Shown: positions 47,501 to 59,400 of the stretch, piece after piece
Layout: the number at the start of each line of letters is the position of its first letter
Numbering within the stretch: position 1 is the first letter of the stretch
Source of the DNA: Ulva prolifera
Lineage: Eukaryota > Chlorophyta > Ulvophyceae > Ulvales > Ulvaceae
Assembly (NCBI GenBank): GCA_023078555.1
Contig: CM041196.1
Coordinates: 2,356,001-2,420,000, forward strand
Direction of reading: 5' to 3'
Length of the DNA stretch: 64,000 bases
Position numbers and translations under genes: made by a program
The notes under the pieces: model-generated
What the model saw: only the letters and a program-made list of their open reading frames with translations
Told to the model about the DNA's origin: nothing
Database searches by the model: none

Positions 47501-49348
47501 GAATCGTTGTATGCCGCGTCCGTTGCATGGCCGAGCGGTGCGCTGTTTCGCCGTGTCGCCATCACAAGACATGGTGTTACGCGGCGCCAATCTGCCACAG
47601 AGTTCGGCTTGTTGTTGGTGCTAGAAGCTACGCTTGTACAGAAAGACGCATGGACGTTGTCTGTGATCGTGTGCGCAGGCTATGGCAGCGGAGTACTTGG
47701 CAGCTGCTCGCGGTATCCTTAGCGCTGCTCAGTCGCAGATTGCACTCAGAGAGCAGTGTGCTCAGAAACGGAGTCCCGCATCTGTGCTGTCGTATCACCG
47801 AGAGGCACCCGGACGCCGGGTGCCAGAGTGGCGGGAGCAGTAGCCGCAGTGCCAGAGTGTTTGCTAGGTCCTCGCCTGCGTCCATCCATTGCTGCGTGCG
47901 TTTCGCTGTTGGGGCTGTCATACACAGCACCAGGCGTTCCCAAATCACCTCAGAATCACCTCTGTGAGTGTTGATGCGACTCGGGTCTGGTGATTCAGCA
48001 CTGCGGTGCAGGTCATCGTGGAGTATGCGGAGATCGTGCTTACTCCGGAGCAGCCCCGTTACGGAGGGGGGGTGTGGCGTGTGGAGGGCCTGGAGAACGA
48101 GGCGAGCGTGGCGTCATGCATCGCCTGTCTCGCCGACGACAACCTCTCGGAGTCCCACCTCCACTTCCGCTCGACTGTGTCCAACCCCGCCTCCGCATTT
48201 TTGGGTACGCTACCACGCTGAGCATGCTGCGGCATGCTGTGTGCTGCCTTCAAATTGACATACGGTCGTCACGTCGACGCAGCGAGTAATGCTGTTCGGA
48301 AGGCGTCGGGACGCACTGCATGCCATGTGCTTGTTCGGCCGGTACCTGTACAAGTTCAGATCGAGATGGTCACAGGATCATGCATATATGCATACACCTG
48401 CTGTGGCACATTTGGATCACCTGGCGGGGGTTGCGTCTCGGTGTGGCTCGGTGGACCATGGTGTGTTTCGGGCGAATGCTCTGCGCCAGACGAGTGTGGC
48501 GTTGTGCAAAAGGAATGCTTGTGTGCTCCATGCGGGGCTTCAATCTTCGGCAGGTTTTACCGGCAGGGCAGTGGTCCGCGCTTGCGCCCGGCCTAGTGCC
48601 ATGAACGAGTGAGTGGATTTGCGAGTGTAGTCCGAGAACCGGCTCCATGCCCGGCCTCTGTTATTTGTCACCGTGATGTCACCGTAGTGACTACATCTAT
48701 AAAAGGCTCGTGCCTGGCTTTTGTCCTTTGTAACTACATACAAGGCTCATGCCCGGCCTCTGTTTTTGTAAGCTCATACAACTGGACCTGAAGGTGAAAG
48801 GAATGGTTGTCCTCTTTACTGCTTACATGGCTTTTGTGCAAAGCATGGCGTTGCATGTGCACAACACAGTCATGACCGGAGCTTAACATCACGGAAGCCG
48901 TGCAGACGTGGAGGGCGAGCAGCGCATGTACGGCATCCTCGACGAGAGCCGCGGGCTTGATCACCTGGGCTCCGTGCTGTGCGTGCCGGGCCGCATGCTG
49001 TGCTGGCCCAACGCGCTGCAGCACCGCGTCGCGCCCTTCGAGCTCGCCGACGCCTCCCGCCCCGGCGTGCGCAAGTTCGCCCTCCTCTTCCTCGTGGACC
49101 CCCGCGTCCGGGTGCTGTCGACGCGGGACGTGCCGCCGCAGCAGATGGCGTGGCACGACGCCGAGTCGCGGCTCGGGAGTGTGCTGCCGGTGGACGTGAA
49201 GAGGCAGGTGGACGCGCTGCGCGAGTTCCCGCTAACGCTGGAGCGCGCCAAGGCTCTGCAGCTGGAACTGCTGGAGGAGCGGAAGATCGGCGTTCGGGAC
49301 AACAACCACGAGGCGTTTGAGAGGCAGTTCTCACTCTGCGAGCATTAG
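44600..49348 (+). CDS. DUF4246 family protein, copy 2
   Basis: Six exons: 44600-44872, 45521-45703, 46217-46468, about 46724-47452, 48012-48204, 48906-49348, about 690 residues. Exons 1, 2, 5 and 6 have exactly the same lengths as in copy 1 and every phase agrees. The same landmarks are present: ERKLDAFTAAIRKTHEWW, VHPSLFPLVYG, RFQFLPVD, YVNNMHPERH, VIVEYAEIVLTPE, HLHFR, WPNALQHRVAPFEL, FLVDP, STRDVPPQQ. In exon 5 the copy 1 motif WHVEGMENE reads WRVEGLENE, so the proposed metal-binding His is Arg here. If the triad assignment is right, copy 2 may be catalytically changed. The acidic insert of copy 1 is absent, and exon 3 has diverged after RNG. The last intron has gained a retrotransposon tail. 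Confidence 0.82.
48250..48785 (+). mobile_element. truncated LINE 3' end in the last intron of DUF4246 copy 2
   Basis: 48380-48612 translates, with frame breaks, to the terminus of the LINE units at 51.9-53.9 kb (HLAGVASRCGSVDHGVFRAN, LRQTSVALCKRN, GRAVVRACARPSAM). It is followed by CCGGCCTCTGT and TTTGTAACTACATACA tails. The intron is 701 bp against 224 bp in copy 1, and this insertion accounts for the difference. The sense orientation equals that of the host gene. Confidence 0.75.
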
Positions 49349-49666
49349 TCGATGTGCGCGCCCCATGGGCCGAGGAGGCCGCTGTTTATTTGGTTGAGGT
49401 TTGCAGCGTGCTTTTGCTCCCTTTTATGGTGTTTGCTCGTGTGTTCAACGTGCTATGCCGTTTCTGGTTGTCATTGTGAGGACGGCATGTGATCCCGGTC
49501 ACCGGGAGTTGTCAACGCCTTGTGTTGGTAAGGCCAATTCACTGTACTTTCGGTCGCCTTGACTGTGCCTGAACCTTACGGCGATGCCCCAGGCTACGTG
49601 CCATTACTTCCTTTGCTGACAGACCTCTTTCCTGGCAATAATCGTCCCAAAATTGCCATAGTTTTA

Positions 49667-49671
49667 TGTAA
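49667..49671 (+). terminator. TGTAA poly(A) signal, DUF4246 copy 2
   Basis: TGTAA inside TTTTATGTAAGCCTGAAG, 319 bp after the stop codon, at the same place as in copy 1. Confidence 0.6.
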
Positions 49672-51767
49672 GCCTGAAGCAAGCTCGTGGCTGTGGTATG
49701 CCCTTGGCTGCAGCTCAGATGTTCGCATTGGCCCGTTGCGTGAGCAGTGCTGAGTCACCTTATCATCTGATTAACTGCTAGTTCAATGCACTGTTCTCTG
49801 CAATAGTGTGCCTAATCACAGATGATAGTGACCGTGGCACTACCAAGTCTGGTCATCACCGGCTTGGCGCCTCCGGCGCCAAGCCAGTGATGTAGCCTAT
49901 ACAGCGTACTTTTCAGCCCCCCCCTGATTGGAGCCAACGTATCATACGTGTATTTTTGCTAAATGTACTTTATCACGAAACGTACTAATGCAACTCTGGT
50001 GCAGACGACAGCAGAGGTGCCGCAGGTATTTGGTAGGCGCGCAGCACATGTCCTGTTGATGGTGAGCGCACTTGTAGCTACTGTCTGGCCGGCCATCGGC
50101 TTCTGAGGCTGCAGCTGATTTGTGACTGGTCATGCTGCAGGTGCGCACAGATGATGCCCTTTAAATTTCGGGACCACTCTGTATGGCACAGTGACCTGTT
50201 TCTGACGTATACCAAACTCCCATGCACCAGATACCCCGCGGGCGCGTTGGACTGGGTTGTTGGGTGTGTTCTTGACGTGCTTGCTGCTTTCGCGATGTTG
50301 CCCGCGACCTTCGGTTAGTCATGTCTCCCGCTAACAGGGGGCCTCCCGGGTACCCAGCCGACACTAAACCTTATACATGATCGGCCGGCCCGGCAGGCTC
50401 GAGCAGCAGGTCTGGCTCGTCCACTACAGACTATTCAGATGCTGCCTCCAGAACTGTTCAAACATCGTAGTATGCCCATTTGATTGCTATTGATGCCTGG
50501 TATGGTGCTGGCAGCGATATCGATGCAGCCATGCAAGTGAACGTTCACGTAGGCGTCAGGACTGTCGCTGCGTAAAGTCGCTGCCGTGCATGAATTGATG
50601 CAACGCATGTAGCACACAAATGTAATGCCTAGGTTGTGTATCAGTGTGGTGCACAGCATACAAATCGTATTTTGGGAGTACGGCTTCCTGTGAGCGCAGT
50701 TGACAGTACCTCCACATCACGGGCTGCATTGAAGCTTTCGACAGGGTTGGTAGAGGACTTCACCCACATCTCATAGCTATGGCGCGTTGCTTGCGCACAG
50801 AGGCTTTACTCTGTACACGCATCGTATGCGTGATGCCATCGCAGCGGGTCATTCAACACGGACGTGCGTGAGGCTGCAGTCACGCTGTATCTGAGCACGC
50901 AACCGGAATATGTCATGGCGTGCATCAGGAAACGTGACGTGATGTTGCAATGGTGCCAAATTCACCACTAACACGGCTGCCTTACAGGCGATGTGTGCCT
51001 CGCAGCCCAATTCCTGCAGTAGCATCGCCGCGCATAGTCGCTTTCACTTTCTGTTGCAGTGCATTTCATCGTCGTTTGTATGCGAAACTATTGCACTGGT
51101 GCAGGAAGAAAACGACAACACACCGTTTTCAAATGCCCTGCATCAAGGGCCGCACAGGTATTACTGAAATAGCTAGCTGTCCGTTTCATTGCACATACAC
51201 GAAGGCTCACACAGTATCCACCCAAACAAGATGTGGAATCTGATCACCACTAAATCATCACTGCAGAAAGATAACATGTCACTGGAGAGTGGTTGCGTGG
51301 TGTGATAACACACGAACTAGGGTCACTAGCCCCGTTTATGGACTCCGTTGAGCCCGGTCTTGTGCGTGTGCTAATGTCTGCTCGTTCGGGTCTGTCTCCT
51401 TTCTTGTGTAGGCACCGTAGTGAAAAGCATTTGGAATATTCACGTGCTGCTGATGTCTTCACATCCTACATCGCACGTGCACCCATCGGGGCAGTTCTGC
51501 CACCTGTCCCAGTGGCACATCGTGATCGGCATGTCTCCGCCGTTGCGGTTTTGGTGCGGCAGTTGCTCGCACGGCCAGGTCCTTATGACAGTGCCTCTGG
51601 TGTTTCGTGGTCTGATGTAGCGGTTGTGCTTATTGTCGGTGTTGATGGTGTTGGTGGTGATGCTGGGGTGTCGGGTGTTGCAAATCGCCCGTCCCCTCTC
51701 GGTGAATTGGCTCGTGTTGTTGCATTCTGTGGCGCAAGTCAGAGTTTGCGGCAGCATGTTGCTTGGA
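49672..51767. other. intergenic, no gene seen
   Basis: No recognised domain. A plus-strand open frame at 51293-51826 runs straight into the repeat tail at 51768 and may be transposon-derived. A short inverted repeat (GGCTTGGCGCC…GGCGCCAAGCC, about 49862-49886) could form a hairpin. Confidence 0.4.
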
Positions 51768-51850
51768 TGCCTCTTTCGGTCCCGGATTTCGGAGTTGTCA
51801 ATGTCCAAATGGATACGGCTATGTAATCATGCATACATACATACATCTCG
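51768..51850 (+). mobile_element. repeat 3' tail ending in (CATA)n
   Basis: TTGGATGCCTCTTTCGGTCC, then GTTGTCAATGTCCAAATGG, ATACGGCTA and CATGCATACATACATACAT. It matches 39186-39262 and, in its middle part, 57440 and 63345. It directly precedes the first 986-bp LINE unit. Confidence 0.55.
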
Positions 51851-51896
51851 ACCACGCGATGAATTGCACGCACAATGCGGGGACCTGGACTTCGCG

Positions 51897-52882
51897 CCAC
51901 AATATCGTTGAAAAACAATGGCGCGAGATCGGGTCCCACGCGTGTGTGGCATCCACCCGCATCCCGCGCACAGCGCCGTTCGTCCGCGCGCGGCTCGCGG
52001 CCGCATCGGGGCAGATCCATGCTAGCCCGTTGGGCTCGCCCCCCCCTGCTCCGCCCCAGCCCGCCACCCAGGTCGCGGGCCCTTCGCGTGGGGCAGCCTT
52101 GCCCGCGGCGCCGATGCCTGCAGCCCCGCCGCCGCCGCCAACCGCGCGCGCGGACGAGGCGCCGGCACCTACGCCTGCTCCGGCCGCCGACGCCGATGCT
52201 GGACACAGCGCCCAGATGGGGCGCCACACGCCGAACGCAGCGCGGGCTGCGGCCCTGGCGGCGGCGGCGGCGGCGCCGGGTGGTCAGGATCCGGCGGGGC
52301 CTGGGGAGCAGGCCGCTGCCGCGCAGGCAACGGCGCTGGATCAGGTGTTCAGGGCAGTGGCCCACGAGAAACTGGGGGACATCATGTTTATGCCGCCGGG
52401 TGACCCTTTGTGCATAGGAGATGTGTCGGTTGTGAACCCCTGTGCAGGTTCCTATTGCGGCCGTGCGGCCCGCGAGGACGGGGGTGCTGCGGAGACGCGG
52501 GACGTGCAGAAACGCACTGCTTATCGTTTGTACGACCCTGATGCGTATAGTTTTGTGCCGTTGTCGCATGAGACGCATGGTCGATTGGGACGGCCTGCCA
52601 TGAATCACTTGAATCGGCTGGCGGAGGTTGCGTCTCGGTGTGGTAAGGTGAACCGTGCTTTGTTTGTGACGAATGCTCTGCGCCGGTTGAGTGTGGCGTT
52701 GTGCAAGGGGAATGCTCTTGTGCTCCGTGCGGGGCTTCAATCTTTGGCTGGCATCACCGGCCGAGCTGTGGTACGTGCTCGTGCCCGGCCTAGTGCCATG
52801 ACTGCGTGAGTGGATTTGCGTGTGTATTCCTGGCAACGGCTCGCTTCCCGGCCTCTGTCCTTTGTAACTACATACATACATG
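51897..52882 (+). mobile_element. LINE C-terminal unit 1 (986 bp)
   Basis: The unit begins CCACAATATCGTTG and ends in CCTCTGTCCTTTGTAAC and ACATACATACATG. It is followed without a gap by a near-identical unit. Its coding part is the listed frame 51899-52809. The 3' tail is the source type for the short tails at 21.1, 35.3 and 48.6 kb. Confidence 0.78.
51899..52809 (+). CDS. LINE polyprotein C-terminus (unit 1)
   Basis: Open in one frame, which continues upstream to 51763 without a recognised start. It begins RHNIVEKQWREIG, as in the region behind the reverse transcriptase of algal non-LTR elements. A Pro/Ala-rich spacer follows, then a nuclease-like block: LGDIMFM, IGDVSVVNPCAGSY, KRTAYR. 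The pattern D…DVxV…K resembles the restriction-like endonuclease of R2/NeSL-type elements (inference). The end, FVPLSHETHGRLGRPAM and LRRLSVALCKGN, is a widespread LINE terminus. The reverse transcriptase itself is missing, so this is a truncated element, not a cellular gene. Confidence 0.7.
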
Positions 52883-53868
52883 CCACAATATCGTTGAAAA
52901 ACAATGGCGCGAGATCGGGTCCCACGCGTGTGTGGCATCCACGCGCATCCCGCGCACAGCGCCGTTCGTCCGCGCGCGGCTCGCGGCCGCATCGAGGCAG
53001 ATCCATGCTGGCCCGTTGGGCCCGCCCCCCCCTGCTCCGCCCCAGCCCGCCTCCCAGGTCGCGGGCCCATCGCGTGGGGCGGCCTTGCCCGCGGCGCCGG
53101 TGCCTGCAGCCCCGCCGCCGCCGCCAACCGCGCGCGCGGACGAGGCGCCGGCACCTACGCCTGCTCCGGCCGCCGACGCCGATGCTGGACACAGTGCCCA
53201 GATGGGGCGCCACGCGCCAGACGCAGCGCAGGCTGCGGCCCTGGCGGCGGCGGCGGCGCCGGGTGGTCAGGATCCAGCGGGGCCTGGGGAGCAGGCCGCT
53301 GCCGCGCAGGCAACGGCGCTGGATGAGGTGTTCAGGGCAGTGGCCCAGGAGAAACTGGGGGACATCATGTTTATGCCGCCGGGCGACCCTTTGTGCATAG
53401 GAGATGTGTCGGTTGTGAACCCCTGTGCTGGTTCCTATTGCGGCCGTGCGGCCCGCGAGGACGGGGGTGCGGCGGAGACGCGGGACGTGCAGAAACGCAC
53501 TGCTTATCGTTTGTACGACCCTGATGCGTACAGTTTCGTGCCGTTGTCGCATGAGACGCATGGTCGCTTGGGGCGGCCTGCCATGAATCACTTGAATCGG
53601 CTGGCAGAGGTTGCGTCTCGGTGTGGTAAGGTGAACCGTGCTTTGTTTGTGACGAATGCTCTGCGCCGGTTGAGTGTGGCGTTGTGCAAGGGGAATGCTC
53701 TTGTGCTCCGTGCGGGGCTTCAATCTTTGGCTGGCATCACCGGCCGAGCTGTGGTACGTGCTCGTGCCCGGCCTAGTGCCATGACTGCGTGAGTGGATTT
53801 GCGTGTGTATTCCTGGCAACGGCTCGCTGCCCGGCCTCTGTCCTTTGTAACTACATACATGCCTCAGC
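52883..53868 (+). mobile_element. LINE C-terminal unit 2 (986 bp)
   Basis: It starts at the same sequence as unit 1 (CCACAATATCGTTG) immediately after the tail of unit 1, and ends in the same CCTCTGTCCTTTGTAAC tail. Differences are scattered base changes and one 3-nt length change in an Ala run. The shared left border points to tandem duplication rather than two independent truncated insertions. Confidence 0.78.
52885..53792 (+). CDS. LINE polyprotein C-terminus (unit 2)
   Basis: The same frame as in unit 1 and still uninterrupted: HNIVEKQWREIG, Pro/Ala-rich spacer, LGDIMFM, IGDVSVVNPCAGSY, KRTAYRLYDPDAY, HGRLGRPAM, LRRLSVALCKGN, ending RPSAMTA. Against unit 1 the replacements lie mostly in the spacer (for example S/G, T/S, M/V), while the nuclease-like part is nearly unchanged. 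No reverse transcriptase precedes it. Translation from an upstream ATG is possible but unsupported. Confidence 0.68.
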
Positions 53869-56416
53869 AACATGACTGCAATCATCAGCGGTGCATGTGC
53901 GATGCGCCTGTTATGTCTGAGTAGGATTCTACTACATAGGCAAAGGCACAGGAAACGACCTCTGCAGGGTCATGGCGTTGTGCTCTGTGGCTGTGCAAAT
54001 GCCACGGAGCTGCGACTCGGTGTGCCAGGCGAGACAAAGCCTATTATCATGCACTCAGCATGCAGCACCTGATGCTGAGACTGGGTACTCATGGTCATAT
54101 GCAGACATGCTTGGGCTTCAAAACATGAAACAAGAATACCTTCACAGGCGGTACGCACAGAGCACAACTGTCGCCCCTCAAATTCCCTCAAGAATTGCCT
54201 CACAAATGCAGAGGGTGTTGGGAACCTGAGTGAATTTGTTTGCGCTTGCGCGCACTCGCAGGACAGCATCGCAATGAATGGATCTGCAGCGGACAAGAGC
54301 TATCTGCAACTCATCGTGTGGACCTTGAAGCCGGCGCGCTACCTTTCCATCATCGATATGAATGCGCCACGGGCCGCATTCCCTGAAGCGGTACCCGGAG
54401 TGTGCATGCGAGCGACCGTGCGCGGCCATGTCACCCCCTGTCTCGTGGGTGTATCTCGAGATACCTCGTGCCTCCCGTCACCTGACGGTCTTTGTCAATC
54501 GACGCATGCTATAATGGTGCGCGTCCCCTCGTCATTGCATGCGCACGGCCGTGAGCAGTGCCTAGCTGCGGCACCCATATGCCAACTATACACAGGCCTG
54601 TAGGCTGGCAGTTTTGACTGTGTTGCCTCGGCATGCGCACATGCGTGTAATTATCAGGCATGACTGCGTACCCCTCCCGCGTCGTCGCCTCAGCGCTGGC
54701 ATACATTCGCAGGTGCTGCGTCAACGCAAAGGTCGGATTGTGTAGCACAGCTGAGACTGGTGCATGCGAGAGTCGGCCCAGTGCTGAGCGTGTAGGGCGC
54801 TGCCCAAGCGCTTTGTTGAGACGGCAGCTGAGTACTCGTGCACGTGCCAATGGGCATAGGCGAGGAAGATGGCTGTGCCATTCGCCATGGGCGGCTGATA
54901 CCGAACGCATCATGCCTGTTGCTTGTCAAGCCCTGTCTCGAACGTCGCTTGCAATGCAGCAGGCAGCGCCGCGCGCAGATGGGATGGCTGCCAGGCTCTT
55001 CGTGAACTGACGTGCACATGGCGAAAGGTGACATGCAGCCGTGGCGAGGCCTGTCGAGGTGGTTGCAAAGTGGGCCACCTTCCTGGAAACGGCATGACCG
55101 CACAAGCAACTGACGGCATCGATGCGCAATCGCGCGTCTCTGCCGAGGTTGTCAGCGGGCCAGAATGGAGGTGGGCATACTTGTGCGCATGCCTAGCGAA
55201 CGTTTCGACAGCACCTGCGGGAGCACGGTGAACTGCATTCCGTTGACATCTGAGCAAAGCAAGCAAGCATTATGAACACACTGTCAATGGTACCAAAGGC
55301 ATTACAAAAGAGGGAACGGGAGAAGGCAAACACCATGGAACCAAAAGTGGCTCGAGTATCCAGGTGGACTTGACCATTCTTTGCACGACCGCTTGGCCAC
55401 AAGGGTGAGGCCGATCATGTCTTGAAGCAGGATCCCTTCTTGGCATGACAAGCATAACGTAATTGCCACTCAATCCGACGTGGTAATACTGGAAAAGGAG
55501 TTGGTGTGGAATACAGAGGGTCGAGACCCCCGGTTCCGGTCGGGTTGTCGTAGGGCTGGAGTTTGTTCAACGTAAACCATCGTGAAACACAACACAGAAG
55601 GTTACCTAGGAGTCGGTGTCAGACTCCGCACGCCTGGTGCGTCGTTGGTTTCGTACAGAAGCATGCGGCACCAAATGCCACACTGTGCCAAGCACCACCA
55701 ACCCGTTCTTCCTCGCATCATGTCCGTTTCTAAGAGAAATATGCTTTTACAAAAAGTTGAGCGCACGTGTCATGGCGGCAAACGATCTATTACATTATCA
55801 CCAGTGCAGGTGGTGTGTGCTTTCCTGGCCCATACCGCTGCTGAAAAGTTCCTTTGCAACACACTTGCCCAACGCTGTCAAAGTTTACATATCACACCAG
55901 CTGAGATCATCTCCAATCTACATATATACATCACCGCCCATGCGCAGCGGCCATCCCACCCCCCAAAATTCGCAAGCACCAGGTATCACAACCTGCACAG
56001 ACGACTATCTGCCACTCGAATACCAAAATTCGGCAGCCTTGGCCCCAAGCAATACCAGGCCCCAAGCACTAAGAGTCGGAGGTGCGCAGTGGCACCCCGG
56101 GGACATGTACCACACCCCCCGGTGCCACGGAACAGGCTTCGGGCCCGCCCCCCTCTTGCAGCAACCACAGCCCCTCTTGCAGCAATCACAGCCCGAACCA
56201 CACACTCGCACAAGTAGCCCACGGCAACATCATCTGAGAAAATACGCAGCGGAGCCGCACGGGCACCGCTCGGCGTCGCTCACAAAAATGCGGGCACATA
56301 TGCACCGCCGCGGCGGCGCAATCACAGTGCACCAGTGGCCCAGGCCCCCCAGGACCAATGGGCCCCCCGGGAACGATGCCTGCGGCCGGTCCCAAAAAGG
56401 ACACATACCGGGACGC
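53869..56416. other. intergenic, downstream of the PL14 gene
   Basis: No supported exon on either strand. A minus-strand LINE tail lies at 55304-55345. In the orientation of the PL14 gene, TGTAA motifs occur at 55885-55889 and near 55792, at least 530 bp behind its stop codon. Confidence 0.4.
55304..55345 (-). mobile_element. LINE 3' tail, minus orientation
   Basis: TTACAAAAGAGGGAACGGGA, then GAAGGCAAACACCATGG. It is the same tail as at 19345-19385 and at the 3' end of 16945-17549. No coding sequence is attached. Confidence 0.6.
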
Positions 56417-59400
56417 CTAGGCGGACACGGCGTACAGGGTGCCACCCTTGCTCTCCCCGTTGCAGATGGAGTTCACTCGCACCCCGGCCTGGATCTGCGA
56501 CATCGTGTAGAGGGCCTTGACTTTGGAGAGCGCACAGAACTGGCCCTTCCGCGATGTGCCCGGCGCCGTCGAGCGATTGAGACCCGAGGCCCGACCAAAG
56601 TAGTAATGCCCTGCACAACGCACGCAGGTGAGCAGGCTGCAAGTGGGATTCCGGTCAGATCGACCTCAAAAGATCTGCCTCACGTACACCAGGAAGCCCT
56701 GAATCGCAGAACGTTCTACATCATGCAGCATTCGCCGCGGGCGGTGCTACTGGATTCCTCAGGTCAAGCTCACATTCACGCCTGGAACCTGCCGGACACC
56801 ACTCTCGGCATATGATGCACCCAGACAGCTAAGGCAAGCCAATGTTGCCCATATGCCATACACCTCTACATACACCACCTGTCCACACATCTGTGGCGGG
56901 TGACAGGCAATCAGAACACGGCCGAGGGACGAGCAAGTGCATACCTTTTTGGCTGTTCTCGCTCTTCTTGCGCAGAGAAGTCGTGTGCTTTTGCAGCTTG
57001 AACACTGCAGGGTTGAGGTTGACCTCGACCGTGAAGTCGTTACACGTCGAGCTGCCCTCGTTCACACTCGTGAACGACGCGCAGAAGCCGCCGTTGAAGA
57101 TGGTATCGATCGAGAAGTCCCGCGTCTTCATCGCGCTCTTGTTGTTCCACGCCTTCTTGTCGACCGTGTACGGCGTCCAGCCACCGCCGCCGCCGCCACC
57201 GCTGCTGCCGGAGGAGGACCGCTGCTTCTTGGAGGGGGAGCCGGAGGAGCCGCGGGAGGAGCCGCCACAGTCACCCTCCCACATGTACATGTTCTTGAAG
57301 TACAGGTGCTGCACAGGCAGAGTTTAAGTACAGGTACTGCACTGGCAGAGTTTAAGTACAGGTGCTGCACAGGCAGAGTTTATGTACAGGTGCTGCACAG
57401 GCACAGCAGCTGTCTTGAGATGCTGCTGTGCATGCACGTTAACAGGAGCTGTCAATGTCCAATGGGATACGGCTCACTAAATTCAGATTTGCTATTCACT
57501 ATTTACTATACTGTCACCGGGATGGGTTCAGTGGCTAAGCACAGCGGCTAAGCACAGCATAGCGGCTAAGCACAGCACAGCGGCTAAGCACAGCACAGCG
57601 GACGCTGCCATGGAGCAGCTCGGTGGGAGCTGTGTGTGATGCAGTGAGACCCCCGGCTTCCAGCAAGGACAGAATGCTTGCGAAGGTACAGAAGGGTTCA
57701 ACCCGCGCGTGTGTGTGCATTGTGGGGCTGCGGGTGAGGGCGCACCTCGGTCTTCTTGGCGGCCATGTCGGACGAGCCTCCGAAGAAGTTGTCCCACATC
57801 ATGGAGTCGACCTTCATGCCCTTGCTTGCGAGCTTCATGCCGGTCTGCTTAGCCATCATCTTGCCATTCACGTATGCCTTCATGTAGCCGTTAGCTTTGT
57901 CTGCAGCAAATAACTGTGTGTCAAGAAAAGTAGCAAGCAGAGCAGCAGCGAAAAGATCATTCAGGTGAGTGACTGCTCAGTCAGGGAGGAGCCTGGACGG
58001 GCTTTGAGTGTCAAAGGCACCGCCAGACCATGGTCCAGCACAGTGTTCAGGTGTACCAGAGTCCAGGACACATCACGTGGCCCACACAAAGTGCAAGTTC
58101 CATAGGATAGGGCAGTGCTGTGACAAATGGGTGTGACAAATGGGTGTTGCTGCTGTGCCAGGCAGTGCCATCTTTGCCATACATTAACAGTCATTTCCCA
58201 GCAGCATGCCTCAACGGGGATCAGTAACCAGGATGTGCTCAACCAGCATCACAATGAGATGACAGCGATTGAGGTCAGAGTGTGGGGGCGCACTGCCAGT
58301 GTTGAGCTTGACCACCAGGCGGATGCGGTAGTCCTGGTTGGGCTTGACCATCATGGCTTTGCTGCCAGACTTGAATGTGTACTCATCTCCGCAGCCCTTG
58401 TTGCCCTTCATGTTTGAGTAGTAGGCATAGATGTGCATGCCTCCAGACTTGCCCTTCTTGCAGCCTTTCGGGTTGCCCTGGCACTCGTTGCTGCACAGTA
58501 CACCACAGATCAGACCAACCCGCCACTAATAGCCATCGAGGCACACGAACCCCTACAAAAATGCCTCACGTCCCTGATCGTAGACCACACTGAATGCTCT
58601 CATGTAACTTGAGAGCAAATTGCGTTACTCTGTTGTGGCCATGATGGTGTCCAGCAGCACGCGTATTGTGAGAAAGCCATTGTAGTGAGTTCTCACAGAA
58701 ACAAGTACAGGCATGTGAGTGATCTGGTCTCTGTGGAACTTGAGGGCTGAAGTGAGTTTTGTGAGTCAGGATGCACTGATATCCTAGATTGGCAATGCTG
58801 TTCACACTTGACTGAAGCTTGCTAGCGTGGACATAAGCAGTCATCTAGTGTCAACACATCAACAATGCCTGCCTCAGCTTTTTCTTCAAGGGGAAACAGA
58901 GCTCCACGCTATGAATGTGTTTGTTATATGGTGACCATGTTTTGCGCAACTGTGGACCTATCTCACAGCCATCCACTCAGCACCCCACCTTGGGCACCCC
59001 TAGTACTGCACTCCTTGCAGGCAGGGATTTCTAGCACTGGTGCGAACTAGCTGCCACTCTACTCAAGGCAGCACAGCTTGGAATTTTGGCGCTGACTACT
59101 GCCACAGAGTCATACTGAAGCACATCTCAAGGACCACAAAGACAGCAGGAACAGGCGCACAGCGTCATTGTGACATGTCCTTGTGTCCAATGACAGATGA
59201 CATAGCAGAACGAATCTATGCATTGATTCTTCCAGATCATTCACATGCTCGTAAACAGGCAGATGAAGGTGTGGCAGAGGAGGCACACTCTGTCCACATG
59301 ATACGAGCTGAGAAGCCCTCTGATGGGGAGATGCTCTTGTCGCAGCCGGTGGGGCAACTGCCAGCACACAGGCCAGGCAACTTGCCTCCACGAACCCAGT

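Noticed and set aside
51293..51826. 177-codon plus-strand open frame
   Set aside because: It runs into a transposon tail and has no domain; treated as repeat-associated noise.
55616..56815. 399-codon plus-strand open frame
   Set aside because: Its right part is antisense to the last exon of the PL14 gene, and its left part is low-complexity with no recognised motif.
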